Below are positions 10,135 through 23,200 of a stretch of 64,000 nucleotides of DNA, one piece after another; position 1 is the stretch's first letter, and the number at the start of each line of letters is the position of its first letter. The notes under the pieces were generated by a model. That model was not told the DNA's origin. It ran no database searches and was given only the letters and a program-made list of their open reading frames with translations. A program made the translations under genes and the position numbers. The DNA is from Ascarosepion bandense (Eukaryota; Mollusca; Cephalopoda; Sepiida; Sepiidae): assembly GCA_037127315.1 (NCBI GenBank), contig JBBBDQ010000226.1:167091-231090 (forward strand), read 5' to 3'.

Positions 10135-13100
10135 GTTTTGATATTTTTCATTAAAAAAAAAGGGAAATAAACAGAAATATACATTTTTCAAAATTTTCAT
10201 TTGGAAAAACAAAGGAGTATAGCATATTTTGAGATTTTTCATTTGAAAGCAGAGAAAATCAAAAAATCAAAATAAGCTATATTTCTGTTTATTTTAAAAA
10301 TGAGAAAATAAAGAGGAATATAGCTTATTTTCATATTTTCCATTTATAAAAGGAGAGAAGAAGGAGAAATAAAATTTCTTTTGCTATTGTTTATTTGAAA
10401 ATGAACAACATAATGAACAATATAGGTTATTTTGATATTTTTTATGTGAAAAAAGAGAAAATAAGAAGAAATACAGGTGATTTGGATATTTTTCATTTGG
10501 AAAAGATAAAAATATTTAAAAATATTGCTCATTTTGTTATTTTTCATTTGAAAAAGAAAATATTGAGAAAAATATTTGCAGAAACAGAACTTATTTTTAT
10601 ATTTTAATTTGAAAAATATAAAAACGAAGGAGAAATATAATATTTTTTTATATTTTTCTTTCAAAAAAGCAAAAAATAAATGAAATAATATAGGTTATTT
10701 TCATATTTTCTATTTGAAAAAGGAAAAAAATCAAGAATATAGCTTATTTTGATACTTTTCATTTGAAAAAGAATAAAAGAAGTATAGCCTATTATGTTAT
10801 TTTATTTGAAATAAAGAAAATAAAGATTAAAAAAGCTTATTTTGACATTCTGCATTTGAAAAAATGGAAAACAAAGAGAAATATAGCTTATTTTGAAATT
10901 TTCAAATGAAATAAAAAGAAATAAGGAAAAATAAAGTTTAATTTTGATATTTCTCATTGGAAAAAGCATAAAATAAAGTAAAATATAGCTTTTTTGCTAT
11001 TTTTCATTTGAGAAAAAGAAAAAAGGAGAAATATAGCTCAGTTTAATATATTTTGTTTGAAAAAAAATTAGGAGAAATATATATTTATATTTTTCATTAA
11101 AACAAAAGAAATTCAGGAAAATTAATGCTTATTTACTGCTTTCTCAACTGAAAAATATAAAAAAGTCTATGTATTACCTAATTTTTTTCAAATGAAAAGT
11201 ATCAAAATAAGCTATATTTTTCCTTATTTGAAAAAGGAGAAAATAAAGAGGAATATATCTTATTTTCATATTTTCCATTTGTAAAAGGAGAGAAGAAGAA
11301 GAAATAAATTTTCTTTCGCTATTGTTTATTTGAAAATGAAGAACATAAATAGTTTATTTTGATATTTTTTATGTGAATAAAGAGAAAATAAGGAGAAATA
11401 CAGGTGATTTTGATATTTTTCTTTTGGAAAAGATGAAAGTATTTAGAAATATTGTTTATTTTGTTATTTTTCATTTTAAAAAGTAAGTATTGAGAAAAAA
11501 TATTTACAGAAATATAGATTATTTTTATATTTTAATTTGAAAAATATGAAACCAAAGAGAACTATAGCATTTTTTTAATATTTGTCTTTCAAAAAAGCGG
11601 AAATTAGATGAAATAATATAAATTAATTTCATATTTTATATTTGAAAAATGTGATGTCAAGAATATAGTTTATTTTGATATTTTTCATTTGAAAAGAAAT
11701 AAAAGAAGGAAAAATATAGCCTTTCATGATATTTTCCATTTGAAAACGAGAAAATAAAGATTAATAAAGCTTATTTTAACATTCTGCTTTTGAAAAAATG
11801 GAAAATAAAAAAAAATTAGCTTATTTTGAAATTTTCAAATTAAAAAAGAAGAAAAAGGAGAAATAAAGTTTAATTTTGATATTTCTCATTTGAAGAAGAA
11901 GAAAATAATGAAAAATATAGCATATTTTGACATTTTCCATTAAAAAAAGATAATAAGGAAAAATATAGCTTATTTTTATATTTTTCATTTGAAAATAAAA
12001 GAAAAATAAATATAGCCTAATTTGATATTTATCATTTGAAAAAAAATATGGATAAAAATAGCCTTATTTGATAATTTATTTTGAAAAGGAAGTAATCAGG
12101 GGTATATCTTGCATATTATGATATTTTTCATTTGAAAAGCAGAAAATAAGGTATAATATAAGTTTTTTTGTTACTTTTCATTTGAGAAAATATAAAATGA
12201 GGAGAAATATAGCTCAGTTTAATATGTTTTGTTTGGAAAGGAAGAAAATAAGGAGAAATATCTATTGATATTTTTCATTCGAAAAAAAAATCCAGGAGAA
12301 ATATAACTTATTTTGTTTTTCTTTTATTTGAAAAAGAAGAAAACATGGAAAAATATTGCTTATTTTGATATTTTTCATTTGAAAAATCAGAAAATAAGGA
12401 AACATATTGCATATTTGGTATTTTAAAAAAAGTAGAAGAAATGAAAATATATAGATTATTTTGATATTTTTCATTTTAAAAAGAAGGAAATAAAGTGAAA
12501 TACATCTTTTTATATTTCTCATGTAAAACATGAGAAAATATATAGAAGTATAGCTAATTTTTTTCTTTTTCAAAAAATAATAAAGGAAATAGCTTATTTT
12601 GTCACCTTTTATGTAAAAAAGAAGGAAATAAGGAGAAATATACCTTATATTTATATTTTTCATTTTAAAAAGTAAGAAAATGATGAGATATATAGCCTAT
12701 TTTGATATTTTTTATTTGAAAAGGAAAATTAAGGAGAAATACAGCTTCATTTTGATACTTTTCATTTGAAAAAAATCAGGTGATATATAGATTTTTTTGA
12801 TATTTTTTATTTGGAAAAGAAGAAAATATGGAGAAATAGAACTTATTTTGATGTTTTTCATTTGAAAAAAGAAAAAAATGAGAAGAAATATAACTTATTT
12901 TGATATTTTTTTAAAAAAGATAAAAATATAAAATATATCGTATATTTTGATAATTTTCATTTAAAAAAAAAATTGAAAATAAACAGAAATATACCTTTTT
13001 TCAAAATTTTCATTTGGAAAAAATAAAAGAAGTGTTGCTTATTTTGATATTTTTCTTTTGGAAAAGAAGAAAATAAAGAAAAATATGTGTTGTTTTTATA

Positions 13101-16100
13101 TTTCTCATGTGTAAATAAGGAAATATAGAGAAATGTAGCTGATTTTGATATATTTCATGAGAAAGTAAAGAAAATAAGAAGAAATATAGATTATTTTGAT
13201 AGTTTGTATTTTAAAAAGAATTAAATAAGGAGAAAAGTTACTTCTTTTAATATTTTCCTTTTAAAAAGGAAGAAAATAATGAGAAATATAGCATATTTTG
13301 ATATTTTTCATTTGAAAACAGAGAAAATAAAAAGATAAAAAATAGCTATATTTCTGTTTATTTTAAAAAAGGAGAAATAAAGAGGAATATAACTTATTTT
13401 CATATTTTCCATTTGTGAAAGGAGAGAAGAAGGATAAATAAATTTTCTTTTGCTATTGTTTATTTGAAAATGAAGAACATCATGAACAATACAGATGATT
13501 TTGATATTTTTTATGTGAAAAAAGAAAAAAAAGGAGAAATACAGGTGATTTAGATGTTTTTCATTTTGAATAGATGAAAACATTTAGAAATGTTGCTTAT
13601 TTAGCTATTTTTCATTTGAAAAAGAAAATATTGAAAAAATATTTGTAGAAATAGAGCTTATTTTTATATTTTAATTTGAAAAATATGAATCTCGTTTATA
13701 TTATTATTTTTCATTTGAAAAATAAATGATGATAAAAAATATTTGCAGAAGTGCATATTTTTTCAATTTTAAAAATATGAAACCAAGGAGAAATATAGAT
13801 TTGTTTTATATTTTTCTTTCAAAAAAGCAGAAATTAGAAGAAATAATACAGCTTATTTTTGTATTTTCTATTTGAAAAAGGAGACATCAAGAAGAATATA
13901 GTTTATTTTGATATTTTTTATTTGAAAAGAATAAAAGAAGAAGAAATATAACCTATTATGATATTTTTTCAGTTGAAAAAGAAAACATAAAGATTAATAA
14001 AGTTTATTTTGATATTCTGCATTTGAAAAAATTGAAAATAAAGAGAAATGTGGCTTATTTTGAAATTTTGAAATTAAAAAAATATAAGGAGAAATAATGA
14101 TTAACTTTGATATTTTTCATTTGAAGAAGAAAATAATGGGAAATATAGCTTATTTTGACATTTTTCTATCGAAAAAAAAAAAAGAAAATAAGGAGAAATA
14201 TAGCTTATTTTCATATTTTTCATTTGAAAATAAAATAAAAAAAAATATAGTGTATTTTGATATTTATCATTAAAAAAAGAAAATTTTGAGAAATATAGCT
14301 TAATTTGATAATTTATTTTGAAAAGGAAGAAATCAAGGATAAATCTTGCATATTGTGATATTTTTCATTTGAAAAAGCAGAAAAATAAGGTGAAATATAG
14401 TTTTTCTTTTTGGTATTTTTCATTTGAGAAAAAGAAAATAAGGAGAAATATATCTCAGTTGAATATGTGTTGTTTGAAAAAGAAGAAAATAAGGAGAAAT
14501 ATATATTGATATTTATCATTCGGGAAAAAGAAATCCAGGAGAAAGATAGGATATTTGTTTTTTTTATTTGAAAAAGAAGAAAATATGGAGAAATATTGCT
14601 TATTTTGATATTTTTTATTTGAAAAATCACAAAATATGGTAAAATATAGTATATTTGATATTTTACATTTAAAAAAGTAGAAAACATGAAAACATTAGTC
14701 TATTTTTATATTTTTCATTTCAAAAAGAAGGAAATAAACTGAAATATGTCTGTTTATATTTCTCATGTAAAAAATAATATATATAGAAATATAGCTTATT
14801 TTGATGTTTTTTTATTAAAAAAATAAATTAAGTAGAAATATAGATTATTTTGGTATTTTTCATTTGAAAAAAAGAAAATGTAGAGAAATATAAAATTTTT
14901 ATGTTTTTCATTTGAAAAAAGAGAAAATTTGAAAAAAATAACTTAATTTGATATTTTTTATTTGAAAAAGATGAAAATATGAAAAATTATAGCTTATAAA
15001 TAAAATAAAAAATAAATAAAAGATAAAGAAATAGAGTGTATTTTGACGTTTATCATTTAAAAAAGAAAATATAAAGAAATATAAAGCTTTATTTGATAAT
15101 TCATTTTGAAAAAAAAGAAATCATGGGCAAATCTTGCATATTTTCATATTTTCCTTTTGTAAAAGAAGAGAAGAAAGAGAAAAAAATCTTCTTTTGCTAT
15201 TGTTTATTTGAAATGCAAAATATAATGAACAAAATAGCTTATTTGGATATTTTCTATGTGAAACAAGAGAAAATAAGAAGAAATAAAGGTGATTTTGATA
15301 TTTTTCATTTAGAAAAGATGAAAATATTTAGAAATATTGCTGATTTTGTTATTTTTCATTTGAAAAAGAAAATATTGAGAAACACTATTTGAAGAGCTAT
15401 TGCTTATTTTTATATTTTAATTTGACAAATATAAAACAAAGGAAAATATACCACTTTTTTACATGTTTCTCAAAGAAACATGTAAAAATATGGTAAACAG
15501 CAGACATTAAACAAAAGGATATAGGTTATTTTCATATTTTTTATTTGAAAATGGAAATATCAAGAATAGAGCTTATTTTGATATTTTTCATTTAAAAAGA
15601 AATAAAAGAAGAAATATAGCCTATAATGCTATTTTTTATTTGAAAAAGAAAAAATAAACATTAATAAATCTTATTTTGACATTTTGCATTTGAAAAAATA
15701 GAAAATAAAGAGAAATGTAGCTTATTTTGAAGTCTTTCATTTGAAAAAAGAAGAAAATATGGAGAAATAAAGTTTCATTTTGATATTTCTCATTTGGAGA
15801 AGAAGAAATAATGGAAAATATAGCTTATTTTGACATTTTTCTTTAAAAAAAAAAAAGAAAATAAGGAGAAATATAGCTTATTTTCATATTTTTCATTTGA
15901 AAATAAAAGAAAAAGAAATATAGTGTATTTTGATATTTATCATTTAAAAAGAAAATATGGAGAAATATAGCTTTATTTGATCATTTATTTTGAAAAGGAT
16001 GAATTCTAAGGGAAATCTTGCATATTTTGATATTTTTCATTTGAAAAAGCAAAAATAAGGTAAAATATAGCTTTTTTTGACTAGTTTTCATTTGAGAAAA

Positions 16101-19100
16101 AGAAAATAAGGAGAAATATATCTCAGTTTAATATGCTTTGTTTGAAAATGAAGAAAATAAGGAAAAATATATATTTCTATTTTTCATTTGAAAAAAAGAA
16201 ATCCAGAAAAATTATTTTGTATTTTTTAATTTGAAAAAGAGGAAAATGTGGAGAAATATTGCTTCTTTTGTTATTTTTTATTCGAAAAATCAGAAAATAT
16301 GGAAAAATATAGTATGATTGGTATTTTACATTTGAAAAAGTAGAAAAAATGAAAATATATAGCTTATTTTGATATTTTTCATTTTAAAATAGAGGAAATA
16401 AGCTGAAATATGTCTTTCTATATTTCTCATGTAAAAAGTAAGAAAATAAATAGAAATATAGCATATTTTGATACTTTTCAGTAAACAAAAGAAAATAAAC
16501 AGAAATATAGCTTATTTTGACACACTTGATGTGAAAAAGAAGGAAATAAGGAGAAATATACATTACTTTTATATTTTGCATTTAAAAAAAGAAAATGATG
16601 AGAAATATAGCCTATTTTGATATTTATTATTTGAAATACTAAAAAAATAAAGAGAAATACAGCTTATTTTGATATTATTCATTTGAAAAACTAGGCGATA
16701 TATAGAAAAAGAAAATATGGAGAAATATAACTTACTCTGATATTTATTTAAAATAGATGAAAATATAAAAAATATAGTTTACTTTGATATTTTTCATTTG
16801 ATAAAAATGAAAATAAACAGAAATAAGCCTTTTCTTAAAATATTCATTTGGAAAAAAAAGTGTAGCTTATTTTGATATTTTTCTTTTGAAAAGAAGGAAA
16901 TAAAAAAAAATATGTGTTGTTTTTATATTTCTCATGTGTTATATGAGGAAATATAAAGAAATGTAGCTGATTGTGATATTTTTCATTAGAAAATAAAAAA
17001 ATTAAGAAGAAATATAGATTATTTTGATATTTTGTCTTTGAAAAAAAAAAGAAATAAGCAGAAAAGTTACTTCGTTTAATATTTTTCTTTTGAAAAAGAA
17101 GAAAATAAGTAAAATATAGCTTTTCTTTGCTACATTTCATTTGAGTAAAAGAAAATAAGGAGAAATATAGCACAGTTTGATATTCTTGTTTGAAAAAGAA
17201 GGAAATAAGGAGAAATATATATTTATATTTTTCATTTGAAAAAAGAAATTCAAGAAAATTATAGCTTATTGTTTTTTTCATTTGAAAAAGAAGAAAATGA
17301 TGAGAAATATTACTTCTTTTGATATTTTTTATTTAAAATATCAGAAAAAATGGAAAAATATAGTATATTTGATATTTTACATTTGAAAAAGTAGAAAAAA
17401 TGAAAATATATAGCTTATATATATATAACGAAAGAAACTGAAATATTTCTTTTTATATTTCTCATGTAAAATGTAAGATAATATATAGAAATATAGCTTA
17501 TTTTGAAATTTTTCAGAAGAAATGAAAATAAACAGAAACAGTATATTTTGACACCTTTCATGTGAAAAAGAAGGAAATAAGGAGAAATATACATTATTTT
17601 TATATTTTTCATTTTAAAAAACCTGATAAGAAATATAGCCTGTTTTGATATATTTTATTTGAAATAGGAAAAAAATAAGAAAAAAATACAGCTTAATTTG
17701 ATACTTTTCATTTTGAAAAATTAAGTGATACATACCTGTTTTTGATATTTTTCAGTTGTGAAAGAAGAAAAAATGAGAAGAAATAAAACTTATTTTGATA
17801 TTTATTTGAAAAAGATAAAAATATGAAAAATATAGTTTATTTTGATATTTTTCATTTGAAAAAACTGAAAATAAACAGCGATATATATTTTAAACATTTT
17901 CATTTGGAAAAAAAAGAAGTGTAGCTTCATTGGAAAAGAAGGAAATAAAGAAAAATATGTGTTGTTTTTATATTTCTCATGTGTAAAATTAGGAAATATA
18001 GAGAAATGTAGCTGATTTTGATATTTTTCATTAGAAAATAAAGAAAATAAGAAGAAATATAGATTATTTTGATATTTTGTATTTGAAAAAAAATAAGGAG
18101 AAAAGTTACTTCTTTTAATATTTTTCATTTGAAAAAGAATAAAATAATGAGAAATATAGCATATTTTGACATTTTTTATTTGAAAACAGGGAATAAAAAG
18201 ATAAAAGAAAGCTATATTTCTGTTTATTTTGAAAAAGGAGAAAATAAAGAGGAATATAGCTTTTTTTCACATTTTCCATTTATAAAAGGAGAGAAGATAG
18301 AGAATTAAATTTTCTTTTGCTATTGTTTATTTGAAAATGAAGAACATAACAAACAATATATCTTTTTTTGATATTTTTTTATGTGAAAAAAGAGAAAATA
18401 AGGAGAAATACTGGTGATTTTGGTATTTTTTATTTGGAAAAGTGGAAAATATTTAGAATCATGGCATAGTTTGTTATTTTTCATTTTATAAAAAAAAATG
18501 TTAAGAAAACATATTTGCAGAAATAAAGCTTATTTTAATATTTTAATTTGAAAAATATTAAACCAAGGAGAAATATAGCATCTTTTTATAATTTTTTTTA
18601 AAAAAAGGAGAAATTAGATGAAATAATATAGGTTATTTTTATATCTTCTATTTGAAAAATGAGATATCAAGAATATAGCTTATTTTGATATTTTTCATTT
18701 GAAAAGGAATAAAAGAAGAAGAAATATAGCCTATTATGATATTTTTCATTTGAAAAAGAGAAAATAAAGATTAATAAAGATTATTATTCTGCATTTAAAA
18801 AAATGGAAAATAAGGAGAAATAGAGCCTTTTTTGAATTTTCGAATTAAAAAAATAAAGAGAAATAAAGTTTAATTTTGATATTTCTCATTTCAAGAAGAA
18901 GAAAATAATGGGAAATATAGCTTATTTTGACATTTTTCTTTTGAAAAAAAAGAAAATATGGAGAAATATAGCTTATTTTCATACTTTTCATTTGAAAATA
19001 AAAGAAAAAGAAATATAGCGTATTTTGATATTTATCATTTGAAAAAGAAAATATGGAGAAATATAGCTTTTTTTGATAATTTATTTTGAAATGGAAGAAA

Positions 19101-19218
19101 TCAATGATAAATCTTGCATATTTTGATATTTTTCATTTGAAAAAGCAGAAAATGTGGTAAAATATAGCTTTTTTGCTATTTTTTATTTGAGAAAAAGAAA
19201 ATAAGGAGAAATATAGCT
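10135..19218. repeat. Satellite A block 4 (largest)
   Basis: About 9 kb of uninterrupted 51-bp monomers in one orientation. Monomer types recur in the same order at intervals of roughly 1 to 2.5 kb; for example the TTGAGAAAAATATTTGCAG type is near 10,560, 11,485, 13,630, 15,370, 18,490 and later 21,010. Because 51 is divisible by 3, open frames of 60-145 codons arise on both strands with a 17-residue period (such as MKNIKISYIS on the minus strand). I do not regard these as genes. Confidence 0.9.
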
Positions 19219-19466
19219 CAGTTTAATGTTTTTATTTTCAGTTTTTTCAAATGAAAAATATCAAAATAAACTATATTTTTCCATATTTTCATCTTTTTCA
19301 AATAAATATCAAAATAAGTTTTATTTCTTCTCATTTTTTCTTCTTTCAAATGAAAAACATCAAAATAAGTTGTGACACGATAACTAGGTATATATTAAGG
19401 TGCTTTGTAAAATAAGTATTTTATTATAATAGATTAAAATAGAAAATGGTTAAGAATAGAAAATAG
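19219..19466 (+). repeat. Inverted satellite A plus LTR start fragment
   Basis: 19,219-19,370 is satellite A in the opposite orientation to everything around it, and 19,371-19,466 is the first 96 bp of the env-bearing family's LTR (TGTGACACGATAACTAGG...). From about 19,232 the segment is the reverse complement of about 5,324-5,535, the outer edge of the provirus at 417-5,419, with about one difference seen by eye. It includes the same AAGT/ACTT integration site. It is therefore an inverted duplicate of that junction and not an independent insertion. It stops abruptly at 19,466. Confidence 0.8.
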
Positions 19467-19534
19467 CCAGCAGCAGCAGCAGCCACTCCCAGCCCAGCTT
19501 GCCAACTCCAGCAGCAGCAGCTACTACCAGCAAC

Positions 19535-19757
19535 AGTCCTTTTCAGGGCTCTCTAACTACATATGCAACAGTTTTTTTAGGACTTTCTGATTACATTGAT
19601 ATAGCCCTTTTCAGGGCTTTCCATTCAGATATGCACAAGTCCTTTTAAGGGCTCTCCATTCAGATATGAACAAGTCCTTTTAAGAGCTTTCCGTTACATA
19701 TGCACCTGTCCTTTTAAGGACTCTTCAGCTACATATGCAATAGTCCTTTTCAGGGCT
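19535..19757 (+). repeat. 35-bp tandem hairpin array, part 1 (7 units)
   Basis: Hairpins of 15-16 nt lie at 19,535, 19,570, 19,603, 19,638, 19,673, 19,707 and 19,742, a spacing of 33-35 bp. Most have a 6-bp stem and a 4-nt loop, for example AGCCCTTTTCAGGGCT at 19,603-19,618 and AGTCCTTTTAAGGGCT at 19,638-19,653. Linkers are variants of CTACATATGCAAC. Shape, loop (TTTC/TTTA) and stem pattern resemble the histone mRNA 3' stem-loop except for the outermost base pair. Unit 2 has a 3-nt loop; units 5 and 6 each have one mismatch. Confidence 0.8.
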
Positions 19758-19863
19758 AACCAACCCCTGCAGCAGCAGCCACCAGCACCAGGCAAAAGAA
19801 CCAGGTGCAGCATGCGCACCAGGCTGAGGCAGCAGAAGCTACAGTCCCGGCTACATATACAAC

Positions 19864-20019
19864 AGCCCTTCTAAGGGCTAACTTATTACAGGTGCAAGAG
19901 TCCTTTTTAGGACTCTCTAACTGATTACATGTGCAACAGTCCTTTTTAGGACTAGCTGGTTATGTATGCGACAGTTCTTCTAAGAACTAACCGTCTCCAG
20001 CAACAGTCCTTCCTGGAAC
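19864..20019 (+). repeat. 35-bp tandem hairpin array, part 2 (4-5 units)
   Basis: Hairpins at 19,864 (AGCCCTTCTAAGGGCT), 19,898 (AGTCCTTTTTAGGACT, extended to an 8-bp stem), 19,938 (same core) and 19,973 (AGTTCTTCTAAGAACT), plus a broken unit at 20,005. The stems CCC/GGG, TCC/GGA and TTC/GAA differ on both sides at once, so pairing is kept while sequence changes. Confidence 0.8.
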
Positions 20020-20163
20020 GACCAAAGCAGAACCTCTAGCAACCAGCATCACCTCTGCACTGCCCTGTCAGCCACTGGTCTACTGCCTTGGAACCAAGTG
20101 ATCCTTTTGATTGACACTGCCGAGTCAACAAACATTCAGTAAATACGTTTGCCAGATTTTGTA

Positions 20164-20169
20164 AATAAA
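20164..20169 (+). terminator. Polyadenylation signal AATAAA in the hairpin island
   Basis: AATAAA lies 110 bp before the end of the island. In A/T-rich DNA this hexamer is common by chance; its place downstream of the hairpins and before a CA end is the only support. Confidence 0.35.
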
Positions 20170-20278
20170 AATTTAGCTTGAATATATAAATCCTCGTTTT
20201 CATTGTCCTTGATTTGATCGTATTACTTTAATTCTTTGCGGGGTTAATGGCACCTGCTCCATCAATAGACCCACTACA

Positions 20279-23200
20279 ATAGGTTTTTCAAAATTCTCAT
20301 TAAGAAAAAAAAAAGAATATAACTTATTTTGATATTTATTTGAAAAAGATAAAAATATGAAAAATATAGTTTATTTCGATAGTTTTCATTTGGAAAAAAT
20401 TAAAATAAAAAAATATATATTTTAAAATTTTCATTTGGAAAGAAAAGAAGTATAGCTCCTTTGGAAAAGGAAATAAAGAAAAATATGTGTTATTTTTATA
20501 TTTCTCATATGTAAAATAAAAAAAAATATAGAGAAGTGTAGCTGATTTTGATATTTTTCATGAGAAAGTAAAGAAAATAAGAAGAAATATAGATTATTTT
20601 GATATTTTGTACTTGACAAAGAAAAAAATATGTAGAAAGGTTACTTTTTTTAATATTTTTCTTTTACAAAATAAAAAAATAAAGAGAAATATAGCATATT
20701 TTGATATTTTTCATTTGAAAACAGAGAAAATAAAACATGAAAAAATGCTATATTTTGAAAAAGGAGAAAATAAAGAGGAATATAGCTTATTTTCCTATTT
20801 TCTATTTGTAAAAGGAGAGAAGGAGAAATAAACTTTCTTTTCCTATTGTTTATTTGAAAATGAAGAACATGAATAATATAGCTTCTTTTGATATTTTTTA
20901 ATTAAAAAAGGAGAAAATCAGGAGAAATACCTGTGAGTTTGATACTTTTCATTTGGATAAGAGGAATATATTTAGAAATATTGCTTATTTTGTTATTTTT
21001 CATTTGAAAAAGAAAATATTGAGAAAAATTATTTGCAGAAATAGAGCTTATTTTTAAATTTTAATTTGAAAAATATGAAACCAAGGAGAAATATAGCTTT
21101 TTTAATATTTTTCTTTAAAAAAAAAGAAATTAGATGAAATAATATAGGTTATTTTCATATTTTTTATTTGAAAAATGAGAAATCAAGAATAGAGCTTACT
21201 TTGATATTTTTCATTTGAAAAGGAATAAAAGAAGAAATATAGCCTATTATGTTATTTTTCATTTGAAAAAGAGAAAATAAAGATTAATAAAGCTTATTTT
21301 GATATTCTGCATTTGAGAAAATGGAAAATAAGTAGAAGTGTAGTTTATTTTGAAATTTTCAAATTAAAAAAAACAAGCAGAAATAAAGTTTAATTTTGAT
21401 ATTTCTCATTTGAAAAAGAAAATAATGGGAAATATTGCTTATTTTGAGATTTTTTGTTTGGAAAAAAAGAGAATAAAGAGAAATGTAGCTAATTTTCATA
21501 TTTTCATTTGAAGGTAAAAGAAAAAATACAGCGTATTTTGATATTTATTATTTGAAAAAGAAAATATGGAGAAATATAGCTTTATTTGATAATCTATTTT
21601 GAAAAGGAGGAAATTGAGGGTAAATCTTGCATATTTTTCATTTGAAAAGGCAGAAAATAAGGTAAAATATTGCTTTCTTTGGTATTTTTCATTTGAGAAA
21701 AAGAAAGTAAGGAGAAATATAGCTTAGTTTAATATGTTTTATTTGAAAAAGAATAAAATAAAAAGAAATATATATTTATATTTTTCATTCAATAAAAAGT
21801 TATCCAGGAGAATTATAGCTTATTTCATTTTTTTCTCCATTTCAAAAATAGGGAAATAAGGAGAAATATACATTATTTTCATATTTTTCTTTTTAAAGAA
21901 TGATGAGAAATATAGCCTATTTTCAAATTTTTTATTTGAAATAGGAAAAAAATAAGAAATACTGCTTATTTTGATATTTTTCATTAAAAAAAAATTAGGT
22001 GATATATAGCATTTTTTGATATTTTTCAGTTTAAAAAAATGAAAATAAACAGAAATATAACTTTTTTCAAAGTTTTCATTTGGCAAAAATAATAGTATAG
22101 CTTATTTTGACATTTTTCTTTTGGAAAAAAGGAAATAAAGAAAAATATGTGTTGTTTTTATATTTCTCATGTGTAAAATTAGGAAATATAGAGAAATGTA
22201 GCTGATTTTGATATTTTTCATGAGAAAATAATGAAAATAAGAAGAAATATAGATTATTTTGACATTCGGTATTTGAAAAAGAAGAAAATAAGAAAAGTTA
22301 CTTCTTTTAATATTTTTCTTTTGAAAAAGAAAAAAAATAAGAGAAATATAGCATATTTTGGTATTTTTCATTTGAAACAGAGAAAATAAAAAATCAAAAT
22401 AAGCCCAATTTCTGTTTATTTTGAAAAAGGAGAAAATAAATAGGAATATAGCTTATTTTCATATTTTCCATTTGTAAAAGAAGTGAAGAAGAAGAAATAT
22501 TGTTTATTTTCCTATTGTTTATTTGAAAATAAAAAACATAATGAGTAATATAGTTTATTTTGATATTTTTTATGTGAAAAAATAGAAAATCAGTAGAAAT
22601 ACAGGTGATTTTGTTATTTTTCATTTGGACAAGATGAAAACATTTAGAAATATTGCTTATTTTGTTATATTTCATTTGAAAAAGAAAATATTGATAAAAA
22701 AAATTTGCAGCAATAGAACTTATTTTTATATTTTAATTTGAAAAATATGAAACCAAGCAGAAATATAGCTTCTTTTTATAATTTTCTTTCAAAAAATCAG
22801 AAATTAGATGAAATAATATAGGTTATTTTCATATTTTCTATTTGAAAAATGAGATGTCTAGAATATAGCTTATTTTGATATTTCTCATTTGAAAAACATA
22901 AAAGAAGAAATATAGCCTATTATGTTATTTTTCATTTGAAAAAGAGAAAATAAAGATTAATAAAGCTTATATTGACATTCTGCATTCGAAAAAATGGAAA
23001 ATAAGGAGAAATGTAGCTTATTTTGAAATTTTCAAATTAAAAAAGAAGAAAATAAGGAAAAATAAAGTTTAATTTTGATATTTCTCATTTGAAAAAGAAG
23101 AAAATAATGGGAAATATAGCTTATTTTGACATTTTTCTTTTAGAAAAAAAGAAAATAAGGAAAAATATAGCTAAGTTTCATATTTTTCATTTGAAAATAA

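Larger units (their letters stand above)
19467..20278 (+). other. GC-richer island, possibly an LTR, with hairpin array
   Basis: A block unlike the surrounding satellite. It starts with CAG-type simple repeats (19,468-19,532), holds two runs of regularly spaced hairpins (19,535-19,757 and 19,864-19,988) separated by a second CAG-rich stretch, and continues with unique sequence containing an AATAAA signal at 20,164. It ends CCACTACA at 20,278, where satellite A resumes. No protein-coding frame is seen. The AATAAA followed by about 100 bp ending in CA would suit the R-U5 end of a truncated solo LTR, with the hairpins in U3. A transcribed non-coding repeat is the alternative. Confidence 0.5.

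Noticed and set aside
19535..19988. CRISPR array, suggested by regularly spaced short palindromes
   Set aside because: The palindromes vary in sequence, the linkers are similar to each other and not unique, and the context is eukaryotic satellite DNA with no cas genes.
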